Source: Moorella mulderi DSM 14980
GTDB taxonomy: Bacteria; Bacillota; DSM-521; Neomoorellales; Neomoorellaceae
DNA length: 64,000 nt
Assembly (NCBI RefSeq): GCF_001594015.1
Contig: NZ_LTBC01000010.1
Coordinates: 1 to 64,000, forward strand
Direction of reading: 5' to 3'
Part shown: piece after piece, positions 1-7,154 of the stretch
Numbering within the stretch: position 1 is the stretch's first letter
How the letters are laid out: each line of letters opens with the position of its first letter
Program-made: the position numbers and the translations under genes
Notes under the pieces: generated by a model
What the model was told of the DNA's origin: nothing
The model's database searches: none
The model's input: only the letters and a program-made list of their open reading frames with translations

Positions 1-265
1 GGCTGGGCGACCCACGGCTTAAACCCTCGCTTGTCCAAGTTTTTCCTAAAGGTTTCGCCACGCCGGCCTTTTTTCCTGCTGGCCAGAAGCCTAATCTAAG
101 CCGGGTAAGTATTGCCAGGTTCCGCCCCCCAGGACAGGGGTGGCAAGGACAATTATACCGGTAGGTCGGGAACCATAACTCAACCCTGACCTGGAGGGCG
201 GTTGATAATATCTTATCTCTTACCCCGCCGGCTGCCGCCGCTCCAGCCAGCAGGGTAGGACTAGA
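1..265. other. No gene recognised at the left edge
   Basis: I find no supported gene here. The minus strand carries short stop-broken open stretches and nothing with recognisable family sequence. The segment lies beyond the end of the transposase remnant at 266-577 and may belong to the same decayed element. Confidence 0.4.
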
Positions 266-577
266 TTAGGGCAGTGTTGACCGTGGTTCTTCTTGCGGAA
301 AGGGAAAAGAGAGGTTATAGAAGTAATCGAAACCGGCTTCCGCTAGTCCTACTCCCAGGGTCTTCTTCCAGCGCAGGTCATAACGGGCACGTGCTTCAGC
401 TTCGCGGTCGGAGACGTTATCCAGAAATTGCAGTACCATCACTTTCCACAGAAAAGCCGGTAGCCCAGGACGGCATGGGATGCTGTCTTCCGGGACAATG
501 GGCAGCCCTTCCCACTGGCTCAAGTTTTCCAGGTTCGTAAAGGAGAGTTGCTTTTGTTTATCGCTTTTACCCATCAT
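266..577 (-). pseudogene. Transposase N-terminal remnant (IS1182-like)
   Basis: The minus-strand frame encodes about 103 residues that resemble the N-terminal region of IS1182-type transposases. A recognisable stretch is FLWKVMVLQFLDNVSD followed by REAEARARYDLRWK and GLAEAGFD. Homology seems to stop just after GFDY, and the frame ends about 20 residues later, so only a fifth to a quarter of a normal transposase remains and no DDE catalytic region is present. It is of a different subtype from the transposase debris at 6600-7050 and 10341-10647. It marks the left side of the AT-rich TetR-AOR cluster. Family assignment is from memory of conserved motifs. Confidence 0.65.
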
Positions 578-1085
578 GATAACTGATTTCCACCTTTCAT
601 GGCCCTATAGATTCGCCATTAAAGGGGAAAATCCTGGTTGGTTATTATGGTATTTTAGTTAATCTATGGAAGCTGTTATGAGTTTCTTTAACCATTTACT
701 ACCCCTAAGGGGTAGATTGGTCAACTGTCTCCTAGGGCACCTGTTGAATATTTTGACCTTACATACGTGAGCACTGGTGGGGTAAGTACGGGAATTGGGC
801 CTGCGGGGAACTATCAAGCTCCTCTGGGAAACCTAGAATACGAATGGCCCTTTAATACTAAGCCAGCCGTAACTCAATCCTTTTCTTCCAATCCTCCACA
901 AAAGGTGGCTTATTATGCTTACATTTTTTACTCCACTTCTTTCCATGTGCAGATCTATCAGGCTTTAGAAAGGACTTTTTCCCTCTCTGGATTTTAGCCT
1001 CCTTGCTCGTTCGTCTGATTCGTGCACCTTAACCACGTCCTGGAATAAGTTCATGCGTTAGCACAGACTCAGCCTAAAATTTTGC
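578..1085. other. Intergenic, no gene seen
   Basis: About 500 bases without a supported gene. An open frame at 767-997 has no ribosome-binding site and no recognisable family. The only assigned signal is the promoter at the right end (1095-1123). Confidence 0.5.
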
Positions 1086-1094
1086 TTGACATTA

Positions 1095-1123
1095 TTGACA
1101 TTAATAGTAATACTGTTTATACT
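1095..1123 (+). promoter_or_regulatory. Sigma-A promoter of the TetR gene
   Basis: TTGACA at 1095-1100, a 17-bp spacer and TATACT at 1118-1123. This predicts transcription from about 1130, inside the operator at 1128-1141 and 45 bases upstream of the ATG at 1176. Confidence 0.8.
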
Positions 1124-1127
1124 AAAT

Positions 1128-1141
1128 ATAGACCGGTTTAT
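1128..1141. promoter_or_regulatory. TetR operator copy 1 (autoregulation)
   Basis: ATAGACCGGTTTAT differs by one base from the perfect palindrome ATAGACCGGTCTAT found at 1799-1812, upstream of the MFS gene. It lies on the predicted transcription start of the TetR gene, a typical position for autorepression. Confidence 0.75.
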
Positions 1142-1175
1142 AGAATACAATTTTAATCGCAAACAGGGGCGAAGT

Positions 1176-1748
1176 ATGAAAAAAGAGTTGGATACATATA
1201 CTAAATTGCTAAATTCTGCATTGGAATTGTTTCGGAAAAAAGGCTATAGCGCAACAGGAATTAATGAAATTGTTGCCCAGAGCGGTGCTCCAAAAGGTTG
1301 CTTGTATCATTATTTTCCTGGTGGCAAAGAGGAAATTGCGATTAAGGTAGTAAAAGCTTACGAAAAAGCAGAAAGCAATAAAATTAAGAGAATACTATCA
1401 AGTTCACCTGATCCTGTTAAAGCCTTTGAACTAATATTTGAAGAGTTTATTGAAAAGATTAGTCGAGGTGGAGAGTTTGAAAATCTATCTATAACTCTAT
1501 TGTCACTGGAATCTATTAACATAAGCGAGTCTTTAAGAAAAGCGTGCGCGTCGGCTTTTGAATCCCTAGAAACCCTCTTTACTGAGAGGCTTGTTGAGAG
1601 TGGTTTTAAAGAAGAAATTGCAAAAGAACGTGCGAGGATTCTGCTTTGCTTATTTAATGGCGCTTTAACACTTTCTCTATCCCAAAAAAACATTTCGCAC
1701 TTACTTTTAGCAAAAAAAGAAATTAGAAGCATATTATTTTATTATTAA
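1176..1748 (+). CDS. TetR/AcrR family transcriptional regulator
   Basis: A DNA-binding repressor of about 190 residues. The N-terminal helix-turn-helix is clear: LLNSALELFRKKGYSATG, then EIVAQSGAPKGCLYHYFPGGKE, the usual TetR recognition-helix region ending in YHYF. The C-terminal two thirds are helical and presumably form the ligand-binding dimer domain; the ligand cannot be read from sequence. I chose the ATG at 1176, preceded by AGGGGCG, because the upstream in-frame codons overlap the predicted promoter and operator. It sits just before the MFS, AOR, MoaD and SDR genes, and matching palindromes occur before this gene and before the MFS gene. It therefore probably represses itself and that cluster in response to a substrate. 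Base composition is AT-rich, as in the whole cluster. Confidence 0.85.
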   Translation: MKKELDTYTKLLNSALELFRKKGYSATGINEIVAQSGAPKGCLYHYFPGGKEEIAIKVVKAYEKAESNKIKRILSSSPDPVKAFELIFEEFIEKISRGGEFENLSITLLSLESINISESLRKACASAFESLETLFTERLVESGFKEEIAKERARILLCLFNGALTLSLSQKNISHLLLAKKEIRSILFYY

Positions 1749-1798
1749 AAAGCCGATCAATAATACAACAAGAAAGGGGGCATCTATGTATTAAATCT

Positions 1799-1812
1799 AT
1801 AGACCGGTCTAT
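1799..1812. promoter_or_regulatory. TetR operator copy 2, upstream of MFS gene
   Basis: ATAGACCGGTCTAT is a perfect 14-bp palindrome 46 bp before the MFS start codon. It matches the site at 1128-1141 in 13 of 14 positions. A poor promoter can be drawn next to it (TTGCAG 1812-1817, TTATAA 1835-1840), but its start site would fall in the ribosome-binding site, so the true promoter is uncertain. Confidence 0.75.
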
Positions 1813-1857
1813 TGCAGAGGGATATGGACTAATGTTATAACAAAAGGAGGAACGAAT

Positions 1858-3063
1858 ATGGTAGAGCAATTACAGAAGTATAATATCAAACTTTTGCTGG
1901 TAATTTTCGGTATTGCCAACTGTGGAGCGTATCATTTTTTAAGTGCCTCAGCTTTGGGTGGCATGAAAGTTGACCCAGCCTTTGCGGGAACTAGCGATAC
2001 AATGCTCCAGCAAATACCTTCGATCCCATCGTTGCTGGTTGTTCCCGGTGCATTGGCTTTACCAATCATGGCAAGATATATATCCAAAAAGAAACTGGCC
2101 ATGTTGGGTGCTCTATTAATGTTTTTGACAGGTATTTTACCTGCCTTTAGCACAAATATGACATTAATCCTAATAGGACGTGCTATCGGGGGATTTTGCA
2201 TGGGTTTCATGCTCCCAATCGGTACAACCCTAATCTATGAAGAATTTTTCGGAGACGCCAGGAAAAACGTAACCGCGTGGAACAATATGGCAGCAGCGCT
2301 GATTACAGGTGTTTTAATACAAGCCTTAAACGGTGTTCTGGCAAACATTAATTGGAGATACGTATATTATTCTTATACGGTATTCCTAATTGTGTTTATT
2401 TTGGTTCTTCTATTAATGCCTGATAAAGGTGTGGAGAGAGCAGAAAAGACGGGTGGCCCCACAATTGTGATTAGTGGAATCATTATATTGTTCGGCATTA
2501 TGACGGCTTTGAATCAGTTGTTGGTTCGTACACTGGTAAATAATCTTTCTATGTTGGTCGCAGTCGAAGGCACAAAAAATCAAGCAATTGTCGGGACTTC
2601 TATGTCTATGATGACTTTAGGAAGTTCATCGATGGGTTTAATATTTGTCTTTATTTCAAAGAAATTAAAAGGTGCAACAAGATCCCTCGGAACTTTGCTT
2701 ATTGGGGTGGGGTTGTTTGTTATTTTTCAGGGATATGATTCAAATATTATGCCCATTATAGGAGCCCTTATACTGGGTGGAGGAACTATGTTGAACATGA
2801 GCGCAAATATGTTGAGTCTTGCTGCAGCCGTTCCAGCTACAGCTTTGACAGGAGCCATGGTAACCTACAATATTTTTTACAATGTTGGTCAGTATGTAGC
2901 TCCTCTAGTAACCAATAATCTTTCACTAATTGTCGGTGAAACCATCAGAGATAGATTTCTATTCAGTGCGATTTTAGCCTTAGCTTTGGCGGTGATTTAT
3001 TATATTCTCAGAGGCGTGGATCGCAAAACGTATGAAGAAGAGCCGGTGCAAGAAAGTGTTTAA
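1858..3063 (+). CDS. MFS family transporter
   Basis: A 401-residue integral membrane protein with about 12 hydrophobic segments spread over its length, as usual for the major facilitator superfamily. The segment IGRAIGGFCMGFMLPIG, following a short cytoplasmic loop with SKKK, fits the end of the conserved loop 2-3 and helix 4 region. The start ATG has a strong AAAGGAGG site 8 bases upstream. It lies between the TetR gene and the AOR gene, with a TetR-type operator in front, so it probably imports or exports the substrate or product of the AOR/SDR pathway. The substrate is not deducible. The last eight codons (EEPVQESV) are echoed just downstream at 3100-3126, a sign of recombination at the 3' end. 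Confidence 0.8.
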   Translation: MVEQLQKYNIKLLLVIFGIANCGAYHFLSASALGGMKVDPAFAGTSDTMLQQIPSIPSLLVVPGALALPIMARYISKKKLAMLGALLMFLTGILPAFSTNMTLILIGRAIGGFCMGFMLPIGTTLIYEEFFGDARKNVTAWNNMAAALITGVLIQALNGVLANINWRYVYYSYTVFLIVFILVLLLMPDKGVERAEKTGGPTIVISGIIILFGIMTALNQLLVRTLVNNLSMLVAVEGTKNQAIVGTSMSMMTLGSSSMGLIFVFISKKLKGATRSLGTLLIGVGLFVIFQGYDSNIMPIIGALILGGGTMLNMSANMLSLAAAVPATALTGAMVTYNIFYNVGQYVAPLVTNNLSLIVGETIRDRFLFSAILALALAVIYYILRGVDRKTYEEEPVQESV

Positions 3064-3171
3064 AGGGTATTACTGGTCACGCGGGGGTAGGTGGTCTCGA
3101 GATGAGCCGGTACAGGAAAGCGTTAAAACATTAAACACCAGAGCAAAGGGAAAAAAGAAAGGAGTGGTATT
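3064..3171 (+). repeat. Partial duplicate of the MFS 3' end
   Basis: At about 3100-3126 the sequence again encodes DEPVQESV, nearly the same as the MFS C-terminus EEPVQESV at 3040-3063, but it then runs on without a stop at that point. This looks like the leftover 3' end of a second, deleted or recombined MFS gene. The AOR ribosome-binding site (AAAGGAG) follows. Confidence 0.6.
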
Positions 3172-5064
3172 ATGATTTATGGTTATGCAGGATCATTGCT
3201 ACGAGTAAATTTATCAGAAAAGGTTATAAGTTCTTTTGAATTATCCAAGGATCTTGCACATGAGTGGATCGGTGGTACAGGTCTTGGTGTAAAGATTCTA
3301 TTTGACGAAGTAGCACCAACGGTAAAGTGGGATAGTTCTGGAAATAAGGTTATCATGTCTGCTGGGCCTCTTTCAGGAACACCAGGGATTGGATCCGGAA
3401 CTTTTGGACTGGTGACAATTGGTGCGATGACCGGAGGAATCTGTGCTTCTCAAGCCAATGGATGCTTTGGCCCATTCCTCAGGTCTTGCGGGTATGATGC
3501 GCTTATCCTCGAAGGACAGTCAAATGATTGGGTGTACCTATACATCGATGAAAACAAAGTTGAAATAAGACCGGCGGACCACTTGCTGGGTTTAGATACC
3601 ACCGCGACACAAGACCGAATCCATGAAGAAAACGGAACAAACCGGCATGGGATGAGCATTTACTGCATTGGGCCAGCGGGGGAAAACCTTGTTAACTTTG
3701 CATGTCTCATTGGAGATTATGGCCATGTAGCTGCACACAATGGTAACGGTGCTGTTCTGGGTGCCAAGAGAATCAAGGCTATCGCTGTAAAAAAAGGCAA
3801 GAAAAAGGTTAACTTTTATAATAAAGAAGCTTTAGTAGACGCAGCAAAAAAAATGAATGAATACGCTAAAGAATCAAGAGCGGGTGCAGATACAGCTGCT
3901 TATGGTACTATTGTCGGATTCCCACCTGCACCCGCTGCCGGAGTTCTTCCGGTCAAAAATCTAACGACAAGCATTTTTCCAGAAGCCTCGGAATTCGATC
4001 CTAGAAAGCTAAGGAACAACTTATATGACATAAAAAGAAGACCTTGCTTTGGATGCAACTGGTCGCATTGTGTCGACATAAAATTTAAGGAGGGACCTTA
4101 TAAGGATCTTGAGGAGTTTGAAGAAGCAGAATATGAACTTATGGCTGGATTTGGCTCTGTGATTGGAGTTAATAACCCTGCTGATGCAATGGTACTGGCA
4201 AATTATGTCGACCGCCTCGGTATGGATGGCAATGAAACGTCTTGGGTGGTGGCTTGGTGCATTGAGTGCTATGAAAAAGGATACTTCACGAAGGAGGATT
4301 TCGGTGGGCTAGAGCTCGGATGGGGCAATGTGGAAAGTACGAGAAAGCTAATTGAGATGATTGCTTACCGTAGAGGTTTCGGCGATATTCTTGCCGGAGG
4401 AGCTAGACGAGCTGCAAAGCATGTCGGCGGGCCTGCTCATGATTGCGCTGTTTTTACGGAAAAAGGGAATACGCCGAGAGGTCATGACCATAGATCACTA
4501 GCAATGTGGCCTGAATATCTTGACGTACATGTATCAAGTACTGGGACAATCGAAGTGGTGGGTGGCTTCTTGGACGTTACTCAGCATGGCCTGCAACCTA
4601 GGACGGACCCCTCCGATTGGCAGCAGGTAGCAAGACAAAATGCTGGTGTTGCTGGCAGGCGTGTATTTGAAGATAGCCTCGGTGTATGCCGCTTTATGAC
4701 GGAAAATATTCAGTATGTAATCGAGGCGGTCAATGCTTCTACAGGAGAGGAGTATGACCTCAATAAGATTATGCGGATCGGTAAAAAAATCATAAATCTT
4801 ATGCGGATCTATAATTTATTGCGGGGAATCACAGTTGCAGTGGAGAGACCCTCACCGCGATATGGTTCGCCAGTAGTAGACGGAGCCTGCCAAGGAGTTC
4901 ATCCTGGTAAGTATCTTCCTGAGATGCGTTCAATGTATTTTGAACTTATGGGTTGGGACAAGAATACAGGTATTCCCTTGCCTGAAACTCTTAAGGAACT
5001 TGGATTGTCCGATTTGATTGAAGTCGTGAGGGGGATAAACGTGAATCTCCATAGGTGTTGCTGA
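3172..5064 (+). CDS. Aldehyde:ferredoxin oxidoreductase family tungstoprotein
   Basis: A 630-residue protein of the AOR family, enzymes that interconvert aldehydes and carboxylic acids with ferredoxin at a tungsten-bispyranopterin centre. The N-terminus (YGYAGSLLRVNLSEK, then WIGGTGLGVKIL) and the AGPLSGTPGIGSGTFG loop are typical of domain 1, which binds the pterins. The [4Fe-4S] ligands are probably C292, C295, C300 and C506. The spacing CX2CX4C differs from the CX2CX3C I recall for Pyrococcus AOR and may mark a subfamily. Length is normal. A MoaD-like gene follows and an SDR lies further downstream, suggesting alcohol/aldehyde/acid interconversion, substrate unknown. The C-terminus (NLHRCC) runs into a sequence repeated at 5347-5395. 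Confidence 0.88.
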   Translation: MIYGYAGSLLRVNLSEKVISSFELSKDLAHEWIGGTGLGVKILFDEVAPTVKWDSSGNKVIMSAGPLSGTPGIGSGTFGLVTIGAMTGGICASQANGCFGPFLRSCGYDALILEGQSNDWVYLYIDENKVEIRPADHLLGLDTTATQDRIHEENGTNRHGMSIYCIGPAGENLVNFACLIGDYGHVAAHNGNGAVLGAKRIKAIAVKKGKKKVNFYNKEALVDAAKKMNEYAKESRAGADTAAYGTIVGFPPAPAAGVLPVKNLTTSIFPEASEFDPRKLRNNLYDIKRRPCFGCNWSHCVDIKFKEGPYKDLEEFEEAEYELMAGFGSVIGVNNPADAMVLANYVDRLGMDGNETSWVVAWCIECYEKGYFTKEDFGGLELGWGNVESTRKLIEMIAYRRGFGDILAGGARRAAKHVGGPAHDCAVFTEKGNTPRGHDHRSLAMWPEYLDVHVSSTGTIEVVGGFLDVTQHGLQPRTDPSDWQQVARQNAGVAGRRVFEDSLGVCRFMTENIQYVIEAVNASTGEEYDLNKIMRIGKKIINLMRIYNLLRGITVAVERPSPRYGSPVVDGACQGVHPGKYLPEMRSMYFELMGWDKNTGIPLPETLKELGLSDLIEVVRGINVNLHRCC

Positions 5065-5102
5065 AGTACTCTGTCTTTCTACAACAACTATAACGGACAG
5101 AG
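5053..5102 (+). repeat. Direct repeat, copy A (AOR 3' end)
   Basis: A ~50-bp segment covering the AOR stop codon and following bases is closely repeated at 5347-5395, after the MoaD-like gene. Shared blocks include GTTGCTGAA, TACTCTG and CAACTATAACGG. A shorter third echo (GGTGTTGCT) occurs near 5420. Confidence 0.7.
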
Positions 5103-5110
5103 TAAGGAAG

Positions 5111-5332
5111 ATGGCTTTTATGAAAATATATATTGAGTTGCATGTTCCTTATACCGATTATACCGGTCGGAAAATATTTAATCTAGCTGCCCCGGTACCA
5201 TTAAAGGAAGTGTTGAAGGAACTGGGGGTGGAACAGCATATTGCCCTTGTAAACGGCAAGTACCAACCCCATGAATATCTACTCCAAGATGACGATTTAG
5301 TGGTCGTTCTTCCGTTTATGTCAGGGGGATAA
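5111..5332 (+). CDS. MoaD/ThiS-like sulfur carrier protein
   Basis: A 73-residue ubiquitin-fold protein ending in Gly-Gly (PFMSGG), the hallmark of MoaD/ThiS carriers that are activated at the C-terminus and deliver sulfur. The motif DDDLVVVLPFMSGG is typical of the family end. Its place directly after an AOR gene suggests that it serves dithiolene formation of the tungsten or molybdenum pterin cofactor, as do other MoaD homologues encoded beside AORs; this role is inferred from context. The ATG at 5111 follows AAGGA about 5 bases upstream. The gene is bracketed by the 50-bp direct repeat, which suggests insertion or duplication as a module. Confidence 0.82.
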   Translation: MAFMKIYIELHVPYTDYTGRKIFNLAAPVPLKEVLKELGVEQHIALVNGKYQPHEYLLQDDDLVVVLPFMSGG

Positions 5333-5346
5333 AATTGTATTTGTGT

Positions 5347-5395
5347 AGATGTTGCTGAAATACTCTGCCCTTCTATAACAACTATAACGGCCAAG
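5347..5395 (+). repeat. Direct repeat, copy B (after MoaD-like gene)
   Basis: Imperfect copy of 5053-5102. Together the two copies flank the 222-bp MoaD-like gene exactly, as expected after an unequal exchange or template-slip event around this small gene. Confidence 0.7.
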
Positions 5396-5504
5396 AACAT
5401 GTAAACCTTAACATAGGGAGGTGTTGCTAAATAAAAACACTAGGAGTTAGGAGAACGTGAGTATAACTAAGAGAAAGGCATGAGTTGTAACAGGTAATGT
5501 AAGA

Positions 5505-5585
5505 GGAGGTAAGGTTTTATGGTATAACAAAAAAGCTGAAGAGTTGTTGGGACGGAGCCTACTGGGTATTACTGGAAATCATTAG
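5505..5585 (+). pseudogene. Possible PAS-domain gene fragment
   Basis: One open frame here reads VLWYNKKAEELLGRSLLGITG and then stops. This resembles the core of a PAS sensory domain (N-x-A-x-E-L-L-G-x-S). No start codon in frame and no flanking coding sequence are visible, so it would be a relic of a sensor or activator gene. It sits in the otherwise gene-free stretch 5333-5654 upstream of the SDR gene. The assignment rests on about 20 residues. Confidence 0.4.
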
Positions 5586-5657
5586 TCTGGTACTTTCAGG
5601 AGCAAGGCTATTCATAGTAATTCCCCAATACATCAAGAAGAGTAAGGAGGAAAAATG

Positions 5658-6431
5658 ATGAGATTAAAGAATAAAGTTGCTGTTATTACAGGGGCAGGCT
5701 CTGGACAGGGACAAGCCGCCTCCCTGCTTTTTGCAAAAGAAGGAGCCAAGGTTGTAGTAGCCGACATCACGATGGATGGTGGGAATGAGACCGTTGAAAA
5801 TATTGTTGCTAATGGAGGAGAAGCTATCTTTGTTAAAATTGACGTTTCAGATGAAGAACAAGTAAAAAACATGATTGAGACCGCTATTAAGACATTTGGT
5901 AAGATTGATATTCTGTATAATAATGCCGGAATAACAATGAACCCTGAAAGACCTGTAGATGAAGTTACTAGGGAGGCTTGGGACAAAGTCATAGCCGTTA
6001 ATTTAACAGGGCCATTCTTAACTTGCAAGTGGGCATTGCCGCACTTTAAACAACAGGGAGGAGGCGTGATTATCAATACAGCATCCACCGCTGGACAGAT
6101 GCCACGTCCCAATACCTGTGCTTATGCTGCTTCAAAAGGCGGATTAATTATATTTACGAAACAATTGGCAAATGAAGTAGCTCAATATAATATCCGTGTA
6201 AATTGCATTTGTCCGGGACCAGTATACAGTACGATGATGAAGGCCAGGCTTCTTGAAATGGGAGAAGATCAACGTGATAAGATGATGAAAATGATTGAAA
6301 GTAGCGTACCTCTTGGCCATATGATTATGCCTGAAGATGTTGCTGAATGTGCCTTGTTCCTCGCTTCCGATGAATCAAAAATGATTACGGGTATTGTTGT
6401 GAATGTTGATGGTGGTTATATTCTTAGATAG
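5658..6431 (+). CDS. SDR family NAD(P)-dependent oxidoreductase
   Basis: A 257- or 258-residue classical short-chain dehydrogenase/reductase. The glycine-rich cofactor motif TGAGSGQGQ is near the N-terminus, NNAG is central, and the catalytic Ser/Tyr/Lys region includes the YAASKGG motif. The C-terminus ends in the usual NVDGGY. AAGGAGG lies upstream of two adjacent ATGs (5655 and 5658); both are plausible starts. It probably oxidises an alcohol or reduces a ketone or aldehyde. With the AOR gene upstream the two could form a two-step alcohol-aldehyde-acid route, which is inference. A strong hairpin follows. Confidence 0.88.
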   Translation: MRLKNKVAVITGAGSGQGQAASLLFAKEGAKVVVADITMDGGNETVENIVANGGEAIFVKIDVSDEEQVKNMIETAIKTFGKIDILYNNAGITMNPERPVDEVTREAWDKVIAVNLTGPFLTCKWALPHFKQQGGGVIINTASTAGQMPRPNTCAYAASKGGLIIFTKQLANEVAQYNIRVNCICPGPVYSTMMKARLLEMGEDQRDKMMKMIESSVPLGHMIMPEDVAECALFLASDESKMITGIVVNVDGGYILR

Positions 6432-6460
6432 ATTACATCTGAATTTAAATATAATTTCTT

Positions 6461-6492
6461 TCATACGGGCATGCATTTGCATGCCCGTATGA
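6461..6492. terminator. Strong hairpin after the SDR gene
   Basis: A perfect 14-bp stem (TCATACGGGCATGC with its complement) and an ATTT loop. There is no good T-run on either side, so it is a likely but non-canonical terminator closing the TetR-SDR cluster. Confidence 0.6.
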
Positions 6493-6599
6493 AAACGACA
6501 TTTTAATATATAAAAGTGATTTCGGTGCAAGAGCCTAAAGAACCCAAAATTAAAATGCTCATCTTTAGTACCCAAGAGCTCTTTGACAGCAAAAATGTT

Positions 6600-7050
6600 A
6601 TTTGATGGACATGGCAATCTCCTTATAAGAATTAGGAGAATCATTATTACTTCCTTTTTTTACCCGTTTTTTCATCATACAGAGAAACTAACCCCTTGCC
6701 ATATAGACGTTTTGGGCTTGGCAGATATTTCCTTGATCTCCTTGGCTTTAACCAGAAACCAGCTTTTAATCTGGCAACAGCTCCTGGAGGCAAGCCGCCA
6801 CCCTTTTTTAATATATAGAAGGCCAGGGTTAACCTTCTGGCGCGTTTGATATTGGGCATGATAGCGGTGGAATCCATGCGCTGTTCATTGGTCTTGATTT
6901 TAGTGATGGCGATAAAATGGTCAAGAAGTCCTTGGAACTGCTGGAATATCAGGTCCTCTGCTTCCGGATGCTTAAGGGTATACTCGTAAACCCGGTGGCG
7001 AAAGTCATAGAAGGTCCATTTCAGAAATGTAAAGTTCACCTAGATTGCGT
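6600..7050 (-). pseudogene. IS1182-like transposase, middle part (broken gene, piece 2)
   Basis: The minus strand encodes RNLGELYISE directly at the edge of the neighbouring IS. After a one-base frameshift it continues TFYDFRHRVYEYTLKHPEAE and DLIFQQFQGLLDHF, then EQRMDSTAIMPNIKRARRL. These are recognisable IS1182-family signatures around the first catalytic Asp. Further on the frame shifts again and decays (LQELLPD is readable in another frame). It belongs with the N-terminal piece at 10341-10647 on the same strand. The two were one gene, now separated by two IS elements and a 9-bp island. Boundaries on the decayed side are approximate. Confidence 0.75.
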
Positions 7051-7154
7051 TGCCCTAGAAGCGTTGTGAAAAACTCGATCTAATTGGCAGGTATTTGGCA
7101 ACCAACATCGAATCCTTATTAGTAATCACATCTACTTTCCAGGAGAGGATTTCG

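Noticed and set aside
767-997. 76-residue open frame upstream of the TetR gene
   Set aside because: No ribosome-binding site, no recognisable family and odd composition; it looks like chance.
1812-1840. Promoter TTGCAG/TTATAA for the MFS gene
   Set aside because: Its start site would fall in the ribosome-binding site, so it is unlikely to be the working promoter.
266-7050. The two transposase pieces at 266-577 and 6600-7050 appeared to be one circularly permuted gene around the AOR cluster
   Set aside because: Their sequence types differ, and the 6600-7050 piece joins much better with 10341-10647 across the two IS elements.
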